NCBI GenBank assembly: GCA_001803875.1
Contig: MHEO01000029.1
Coordinates: 5,166-14,171, forward strand
From: Nitrospirae bacterium RIFCSPHIGHO2_01_FULL_66_17
GTDB lineage: Bacteria; Nitrospirota; Nitrospiria; 2-01-FULL-66-17
Reading direction: 5' to 3'
DNA length: 9,006 nt
The position numbers and the translations under genes were made by a program. Positions 5,669-9,006 of this stretch are shown in pieces. The notes under the pieces are model-generated. The model was not told the origin of the DNA and did no database searches. It was given only the letters and a program-made list of their open reading frames with translations. Every line of letters starts with the position of its first letter. Position 1 is the stretch's first letter.

Positions 5669-7135
5669 ATGGAGTTCACCCTCACGATCAGCGCGGCCGA
5701 TCTCCTGTTGATGCTCCCCGAGCTGCTGCTCACCGGGCTGGTCTGCCTCATCCTCGTCCTGGACTTCAGTTTCCCGAAGATCGGCAAGGGGGTGCTGGCG
5801 TGGCTCACCGTGGCCGGCTTCGTCGGGATCCTCGCGAGCCTGGTGTGGATGTTCGCCGCGGGCGTGCACGGGACGTTGTTCAACAACATGTTCGTGCTCG
5901 ACGCGTTCGCGATGTTCTTCAAGATCGTGGTCGTCGTCGCGACGCTGCTCGTCCTGCTCGCGTCGCTCGACTACATCAAGCGGATCTACCTCTTCCGCGG
6001 CGAGTACTACGTGATGGTCATGCTGGCATCGCTGGGGATGCTGTTCATGGCCTCGGCGAACGATCTGTTGAGCATGTTCATCACCATCGAATTCGCCACG
6101 TTCGGGTTCTACATCCTGGTCGCGTACCTGCGCGAGGACGACCTGCGCTCCAGCGAGGCGGGGCTGAAGTTCTTCGTCCTGAGCGTGTTCACCGCCGCGA
6201 TCATGGTCTTCGGCATCAGCCTGATCTACGGCGAGACCGGCACGATCGTCTTTCCCGAGCTGGCGGCGTCGCGTCCGGTGCTGACCGGCGGTCTGGTCAT
6301 CGGCTTTCTGTGCGTGCTGGTCGGCCTGGGGTTCAAGATCGGCGCGGCGCCGTTCCACAACTGGATCCCCGACATCTACCAGGGCGCGCCCACGCCGATC
6401 ACGGCGTACCTGTCGATCGCGCCGAAGGCCGCCGCGTTCGCGATCGTCCTGCGGATCTTCTTCTCGACGTTCGGCGAGTTCAAGCCGGAGTGGGTGTGGC
6501 TGGTGATCGGCATGGCGGCGCTCTCGATGACCTACGGCAACATCGTGGCGATCGCGCAGACGGACATCAAGCGGCTGCTCGCGTACTCCGGGATCGCCCA
6601 GATCGGCAACATCCTGATCGGCCTCGCCGCCGGCACCAAGATGGGCAGCGACTCCGTGCTCTTCTACCTGCTGACGTACCTGGTGGCCAACCTGGGGGCA
6701 TTCGCCATCGTCATCATCTTCTCCAACCTCACCGGCAGCGACCGCATCGAGGACTACCGCGGGCTGGGCCGCCGCTCGCCGCTGCTGGCGGCCGCGATGC
6801 TGGTCTTTCTGCTCTCGCTGGCCGGTGTGCCGCCGCTGGCGGGATTCATCGGCAAGATCTACGTGTTCGCCGCCGCGATGCGCGAGGGCCTGGTCGCCCT
6901 GGTCATCATCGGCCTGATCAACATCGTGATCTCGATGTACTACTACCTGGTGATCGTGAAGAAAATCTACATCTCGGAGCCCACCGACCGCCGGCCCATC
7001 CCGGTCTCCGGTCCGATGAAGGCGGTCGTCTTCGCGACCGTCGCGGGCACGGTCGTCATCGGCGTCTATCCCAAGCCCTTCATCGAGTGGGCCGTCGCAT
7101 CCACCAGCCTCTTCTCGCACCTCATCGGGCCGTAA
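5669..7135 (+). CDS. nuoN: NADH-quinone oxidoreductase subunit N (NuoN)
   Basis: NuoN is the antiporter-like pump nearest the NuoK/J/A/H part of complex I. The product is 488 residues, the usual length, with about 14 hydrophobic segments. Residues matching the known proton path are present: Glu141 (FITIEFATFGFYIL, TM5), Lys167 (SEAGLKFFVL), Lys223 (GLGFKIGAAPFHNWIPD, TM7), Lys253 (SIAPKAAAFA, TM8) and Lys396 (PPLAGFIGKIYVF, TM12). The motif usually read as SSIAHAGY is SGIAQIGN here, so the His is Gln311. ATG 5669 lies 2 nt after the nuoM2 stop, with a strong Shine-Dalgarno GGAGGAGGG at 5655-5663. This is the last gene of the nuo operon in the usual order, and it keeps all pump lysines, in contrast to NuoM2. 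No clear terminator hairpin follows the TAA. Confidence 0.97.
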   Translation: MEFTLTISAADLLLMLPELLLTGLVCLILVLDFSFPKIGKGVLAWLTVAGFVGILASLVWMFAAGVHGTLFNNMFVLDAFAMFFKIVVVVATLLVLLASLDYIKRIYLFRGEYYVMVMLASLGMLFMASANDLLSMFITIEFATFGFYILVAYLREDDLRSSEAGLKFFVLSVFTAAIMVFGISLIYGETGTIVFPELAASRPVLTGGLVIGFLCVLVGLGFKIGAAPFHNWIPDIYQGAPTPITAYLSIAPKAAAFAIVLRIFFSTFGEFKPEWVWLVIGMAALSMTYGNIVAIAQTDIKRLLAYSGIAQIGNILIGLAAGTKMGSDSVLFYLLTYLVANLGAFAIVIIFSNLTGSDRIEDYRGLGRRSPLLAAAMLVFLLSLAGVPPLAGFIGKIYVFAAAMREGLVALVIIGLINIVISMYYYLVIVKKIYISEPTDRRPIPVSGPMKAVVFATVAGTVVIGVYPKPFIEWAVASTSLFSHLIGP

Positions 7136-7155
7136 CGGTTTCTATAAACGACGTG

Positions 7156-7164
7156 TGGTATAAT
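7156..7164 (+). promoter_or_regulatory. Extended -10 promoter of the toxin-antitoxin module
   Basis: TGG followed by a perfect TATAAT (7159-7164) gives an extended -10 element 31 bp before the antitoxin ATG. No good -35 hexamer is found at 16-18 bp (CGGTTT at best), which the TGn extension can compensate for. It lies just after the nuoN stop, so the TA genes can be transcribed independently of the nuo operon. Confidence 0.55.
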
Positions 7165-7195
7165 CGCCCCTCTCCCACAAGGTAACGGACGGACC

Positions 7196-7405
7196 ATGGC
7201 CACAGCCGAAGCGACCACTGAAGCGTTCTGGACAGCCTTCCGCGCCCTCTCCAAGAAAGATCGCGCCGTGATCATGGAGCGACTTCTTGCTGACAGCGAG
7301 TTCCGGGAAGACCTCATCGATCTGGCGATCCTGAAGCAGCGGGCCAAAGAGCCGTCCCGTTCGATCGAGGAGTATGTGGCCCAGCGGGTGCGGAAGAACC
7401 GCTGA
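7196..7405 (+). CDS. Type II antitoxin, partner of the RelE/ParE-type toxin
   Basis: This small charged 69-residue protein probably neutralises the toxin encoded immediately downstream and represses their shared promoter. The N-terminal part (1-30) is predicted helical with LSKKDRAVIMERLLAD. The middle and C-terminus (EDLIDLAILKQRAKEPSRS-IEEYVAQR) match a pattern common in short antitoxins paired with RelE-like toxins, in which a helix is followed by EPSR/EPTR and a (F/I)EEYL stretch. No ribbon-helix-helix or AbrB motif is obvious to me, so the exact antitoxin family is left open. The start is ATG 7196 with a GGAC Shine-Dalgarno-like element 5 nt upstream. Its stop overlaps the toxin ATG by one base (TGATG), the classic coupled antitoxin-first layout. 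Pairing and neutralisation are inferred from context. Confidence 0.75.
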   Translation: MATAEATTEAFWTAFRALSKKDRAVIMERLLADSEFREDLIDLAILKQRAKEPSRSIEEYVAQRVRKNR

Positions 7406-7659
7406 TGGCGTACGCCGTGTTCCTCAAGCGAACGGCGAAACGAGAGCTGGAGGAACTTCCTCGAAGGGCCCACGACAAGATCGTCGATCAGCTGCTGTCC
7501 CTGAGAGACCACCCACAGCCCGCCGGGGCGGATAAACTCCACGGACGCGAGGGGTACAGACTCCAGATCGGCGAGTACCTGGTGTTGTACGTGATCTCCA
7601 ACCGGGAGAGAACGGTCGAGATCGTATCAGTCGCGCACCGCAAAGCCGTCTACCGCTAG
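7405..7659 (+). CDS. RelE/ParE-family toxin
   Basis: This 84-residue protein has the RelE/ParE layout: two N-terminal helices (TAKRELEELPRRAHDKIVDQL, about 10-30), then a beta sheet with KLHGREGYRLQIGEYLVLY (44-62) and the C-terminal VEIVSVAHRKAVYR. Basic and aromatic residues at positions used by RelE-type mRNA interferases are kept: Lys44, His46, Arg48, Arg52, Tyr58, His78, Arg79 and Tyr83. RelE members cleave mRNA in the ribosomal A site, while ParE members poison gyrase. The KLHG...YRLQIG...YLVLY...HR..VYR pattern looks more RelE-like, but the activity cannot be fixed from sequence. The ATG overlaps the antitoxin stop. The length is typical and the frame intact, so the module is probably functional. 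Confidence 0.88.
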   Translation: MAYAVFLKRTAKRELEELPRRAHDKIVDQLLSLRDHPQPAGADKLHGREGYRLQIGEYLVLYVISNRERTVEIVSVAHRKAVYR

Positions 7660-7676
7660 ACGCCCAAACCCCCGTA

Positions 7677-7706
7677 TTGATCCATGCGATTCCCCCGTGC
7701 CATAAT
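7677..7706 (+). promoter_or_regulatory. Sigma-70-like promoter upstream of the M48 protease
   Basis: TTGATC (7677-7682), an 18-bp spacer and CATAAT (7701-7706) match 4 of 6 and 5 of 6 consensus bases. The site lies in the 71-bp gap between the toxin stop and the protease ATG, leaving room for a leader of about 18 nt containing GAAGGGA. It suggests the protease has its own promoter, separate from the TA genes. Confidence 0.45.
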
Positions 7707-7730
7707 GCTGGCTCGCGAAGGGAATCGGTT

Positions 7731-8513
7731 ATGACGCACCTCCACCGTTGGATGCTCGCCGCAGGCAGCGCCCTCGCGTTGCTGGCCGCTGCCTGTCAGA
7801 CCGTGCCAGTCACGGGGCGGCAGCAGATCATTCTGATCTCGCCGGGCGAGGAGCTGAGCTTGGGCGAGGCGGCCTACAAGAAAACGCTCACCTCGTCGAA
7901 GCTCAGCCAGGACCAGGCCGCCGCCGACATGGTCCGCCGCGTCGGCCAACGCATCGCGGCCGCGGCGAATCGGCCCGACTATCAGTGGGAATTCAATCTG
8001 GTCGAGGACCAGACGCCGAACGCGTTCGCATTGCCCGGCGGGAAGGTCGCGGTGCACACCGGCATTCTACCGTTCACGAAGGACGAGACGGGCCTCGCCG
8101 TTGTGATGGGCCACGAGATCGCCCACGCCATCGCGCGCCACGGTGCCGAGCGCATGTCCACCGGTCTCCTGACCGGGATCGCGGGCAAGACGGCCGCCAT
8201 CGTCTTCGGCGGCGGGGATCCCCAGACGGAACAACAGGTCGAGCAGGCGTTCGGGATCGGGGCCGGGGTGGGTGTCATGCTGCCGTTCGGCCGCAACCAG
8301 GAATCCGAGGCCGACGAGATCGGCCTGTTCCTGATGGCGAAGGCCGGCTACGACCCGCGTCAGTCCATCGAGTTCTGGAAGCGCATGGAACAAGCCAAAG
8401 ACGGCAAACCCCCCGAGTTCCTCTCCACCCACCCGAGCGACGAGACGCGGATCAAGCGGATCGAGGGCTGGATGCCGGAGGCGATGAGGATCTATGAGGC
8501 GCAGGCGAGGTAG
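7731..8513 (+). CDS. M48-family lipoprotein metalloprotease (Oma1/LoiP-like)
   Basis: This is a zinc metallopeptidase of about 260 residues, probably anchored to the outer membrane from the periplasm and acting in envelope protein quality control. The N-terminus MTHLHRWMLAAGSALALLAAAC is a lipoprotein signal with Cys22 as the lipidation site and Gln23 at +2, which favours outer-membrane sorting. It is followed by TVPVTGRQQIILIS, typical of this family. Family motifs appear in order: TPNAFALPGG (95-104), HEIAH (128-132, zinc ligands His128 and His132, catalytic Glu129), ESEADEIG (191-198, third ligand Glu193) and STHPS (232-236) with Arg240. ATG 7731 is chosen because it begins the signal peptide and has GAAGGGA 7 nt upstream; an earlier in-frame start would add 18 residues ahead of it. 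No TPR domain follows, unlike BepA, so LoiP/YcaL is the nearest model. Its substrate is unknown. Confidence 0.92.
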   Translation: MTHLHRWMLAAGSALALLAAACQTVPVTGRQQIILISPGEELSLGEAAYKKTLTSSKLSQDQAAADMVRRVGQRIAAAANRPDYQWEFNLVEDQTPNAFALPGGKVAVHTGILPFTKDETGLAVVMGHEIAHAIARHGAERMSTGLLTGIAGKTAAIVFGGGDPQTEQQVEQAFGIGAGVGVMLPFGRNQESEADEIGLFLMAKAGYDPRQSIEFWKRMEQAKDGKPPEFLSTHPSDETRIKRIEGWMPEAMRIYEAQAR

Positions 8514-8515
8514 TA

Positions 8516-8689
8516 ATGGAAAATAAATCAGTCACCTGTTCCTTCTGGGACCGTTACGAATCCCTCGTCGAGACGCTGGAAATCATGGGAGACGAAGACC
8601 TGATGGCCGCTTTGCGGAAGGGAATCCGTGAGGTCGATGAAGGCAAAACGATTCCCTGGGAAACCGTCAAGGCCAAGCGCGGCCGGTGA
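8516..8689 (+). CDS. 57-residue antitoxin-like protein, probably the C-terminal part of a Phd/YefM-type antitoxin
   Basis: The ATG lies 2 nt after the protease stop and opens 57 codons: MENKSVTCSF, then WDRYESLVETLEIMGD, EDLMAALRKGIREVDEG and KTIPWETVKAKRGR. From residue 11 on it resembles the toxin-binding C-terminal half of Phd/YefM-type antitoxins, where WxxYESLxETLEIL...ELMxxLRxG...G follows an N-terminal DNA-binding domain of about 40 residues. Here that N-terminal part is missing and ten unrelated residues stand in its place, while the DNA upstream belongs to the protease. It could be a truncated remnant or a short antitoxin lacking its own DNA-binding domain. No strong Shine-Dalgarno is seen apart from GAGG within the protease end. 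Whether it is expressed is unknown, and family membership is by pattern recognition only. Confidence 0.55.
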   Translation: MENKSVTCSFWDRYESLVETLEIMGDEDLMAALRKGIREVDEGKTIPWETVKAKRGR

Positions 8690-8805
8690 TCTGGACGATG
8701 AAAAAGGGGGCTGTCCCCATTAAGCCATTGAACGGTAAATCTTTAAACGACGTCCCGATGAGATCCAAAGTCAACAAGTCAAGTCTGACCCTGAGGCTGC
8801 TCTGA
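8686..8805 (+). pseudogene. Possible remnant start of a RelE/ParE toxin gene, disrupted after a few codons
   Basis: A GTG overlaps the stop of the antitoxin-like gene (GTGA) and starts the reading M-I-W-T, a very common start for RelE/ParE toxins placed exactly where the toxin gene should begin. After the fourth or fifth codon the frame runs into the repeat-like AAAAAGGGGGCTGTCCCC, and the remaining 39-residue frame (ending at TGA 8803-8805) shows no toxin motif. I read this as a toxin gene cut off by insertion or rearrangement. Four residues are little evidence, and a chance match is possible. Confidence 0.25.
8704..8720. repeat. REP-like GGGG/CCCC hairpin; could act as a terminator on the - strand
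   Basis: AAAAAGGGGGCTGTCCCC contains a GGGG/CCCC stem with a short loop. Read on the - strand it becomes GGGGACAGCCCC followed by CTTTTTC, the form of a weak intrinsic terminator for leftward transcripts entering from beyond the window. From memory, similar A5-G4-CTGT-C4 motifs recur between genes in many environmental bacteria, so it may be a small dispersed repeat. The stem is only 4-5 bp, so terminator strength is doubtful. Confidence 0.35.
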
Positions 8806-8894
8806 GGCTGCTACAGGGGAGTATTGTCCTGGTCCACACAGGAGGTGGGGTTCTTCAAAATCCCGCGTTCCAGCAATTTATCCAGGCCCTCTAA
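8757..8894 (+). pseudogene. Possible gene fragment with an HTGG motif, no start codon
   Basis: One frame reads DEIQSQQVKSDPEAALRLLQ and then GSIVLVHTGGGVLQNPAF-QQFIQAL, ending at TAA 8892-8894; it is closed upstream by a TAA at 8736-8738. The strand-like SIVLVHTGGG followed by a short helix resembles the last strand and glycine turn of fold-type-II PLP enzymes (ACC deaminase/D-cysteine desulfhydrase-like VLFxHTGG, or threonine synthase-like VxxLTGxG). No plausible start codon or Shine-Dalgarno is present, and the 11-bp duplication lies within it. This could be the C-terminal scrap of such a gene or chance. I would not name a function. Confidence 0.2.
8791..8812. repeat. Perfect 11-bp tandem duplication (CTGAGGCTGCT twice)
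   Basis: CTGAGGCTGCT at 8791-8801 is repeated exactly at 8802-8812. Since 11 is not a multiple of 3, the duplication shifts any reading frame across it, which fits decaying rather than coding DNA. It looks like a replication-slippage event. Confidence 0.8.
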
Positions 8895-9006
8895 GGTTTC
8901 GGCCACTGGTCCCAAGTGCTTGTGGGGCGGACCGGCCCACGCTATTGAACAATCAACGGCATTCCTTGATCAGAATGTTGCGGAGTAGAACACGCCGATG
9001 CTTGAC

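Larger units (their letters stand above)
8690..9006. other. Non-coding or decayed 317-bp tail of the window
   Basis: No intact gene with a credible start and ribosome site is visible on either strand. The stretch contains the REP-like hairpin, the 11-bp duplication and the HTGG-motif fragment. On the - strand the last 54 bases read VKHRRVLLRNILIKECR and then TGA (8953-8955), which might be the C-terminus of a leftward gene entering from outside, but nothing supports this beyond an open frame. Base composition is visibly less GC-rich than in the nuo genes, consistent with accessory or degraded DNA. Confidence 0.5.

Noticed and set aside
866..7120. Four long, nearly contiguous open frames on the - strand (866-2392, 2392-3996, 3933-5627, 5552-7120)
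   Set aside because: They lie exactly antisense to nuoL, nuoM1, nuoM2 and nuoN, have extreme Arg/Asp/Glu/His/Gln composition and no recognisable domains. High third-position GC in the real genes removes stop codons from this antisense frame.
7066..7542. Frame of 158 codons on the - strand across the nuoN end and the TA genes
   Set aside because: It is antisense to three supported + strand features, including the promoter and both TA genes, and its translation shows no domain.
7656..8432. - strand frames opposite the M48 protease (7656-8057, 7982-8296, 8067-8432)
   Set aside because: The + strand frame has a lipoprotein signal, HEIAH and ESEAD motifs in order, so the antisense frames are shadows.
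8953..9006. Possible C-terminus of a - strand gene (VKHRRVLLRNILIKECR, stop at 8953-8955)
   Set aside because: Only 17 codons lie inside the window, with no recognisable motif. An open frame of this length is expected by chance.
8795..9006. + strand frame open from 8795 to the window end without a stop
   Set aside because: It has no start codon or ribosome site after the preceding stop, and its Arg/Pro/Ser-rich translation matches nothing I recognise.

Overview
The window looks like a GC-rich bacterial chromosome segment. It is dominated by the end of a respiratory complex I (NADH:quinone oxidoreductase) operon in the order nuoJ (last codons)-nuoK-nuoL-nuoM-nuoM-nuoN, all on the + strand. 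Two consecutive NuoM paralogs and a lengthened lateral helix in NuoL mark this as a complex I with four antiporter-like subunits instead of three (the '2M' form described in Nitrospira and several other lineages). Gene order, the second nuoM and the base composition fit a Nitrospirota (Nitrospira-like) organism. This is inferred from remembered family features, not from a database search.

Region by region. Positions 1-343 hold the NuoJ tail and NuoK. Positions 344-493 are an intergenic gap unusually large for this operon, and a 112-bp palindromic element that can fold as a three-armed cloverleaf fills most of it. Positions 494-7135 carry nuoL, nuoM1, nuoM2 and nuoN, packed with overlaps or 2-nt gaps, so they are almost certainly co-transcribed and translationally coupled. 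They encode the proton-translocating arm: NuoL, the two NuoM and NuoN are antiporter-like pumps, NuoK adds membrane glutamates, and the NuoL lateral helix straps the row together. The two NuoM copies differ at positions normally important for pumping: NuoM2 has Ile where the TM7 Lys should be, and NuoM1 lacks a late-helix His and is two residues short near the TM8 Lys.

Positions 7136-7659 hold a short spacer with an extended -10 promoter and a two-gene type II toxin-antitoxin module (antitoxin, then RelE/ParE-type toxin). Positions 7660-8513 hold a second promoter-like site and a lipoprotein M48 metalloprotease of the Oma1/LoiP kind. Right behind it, 8516-8689 encodes a 57-residue protein resembling the C-terminal half of a Phd/YefM-type antitoxin. 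A possible toxin start overlaps its stop but runs into unrelated sequence.

The last ~320 bases (8690-9006) contain no convincing intact gene. They hold a short REP-like GGGG/CCCC hairpin, a perfect 11-bp tandem duplication, and a short open stretch with an HTGG motif that may be a gene fragment. This tail looks like decayed or rearranged accessory DNA, in contrast to the compact nuo operon.
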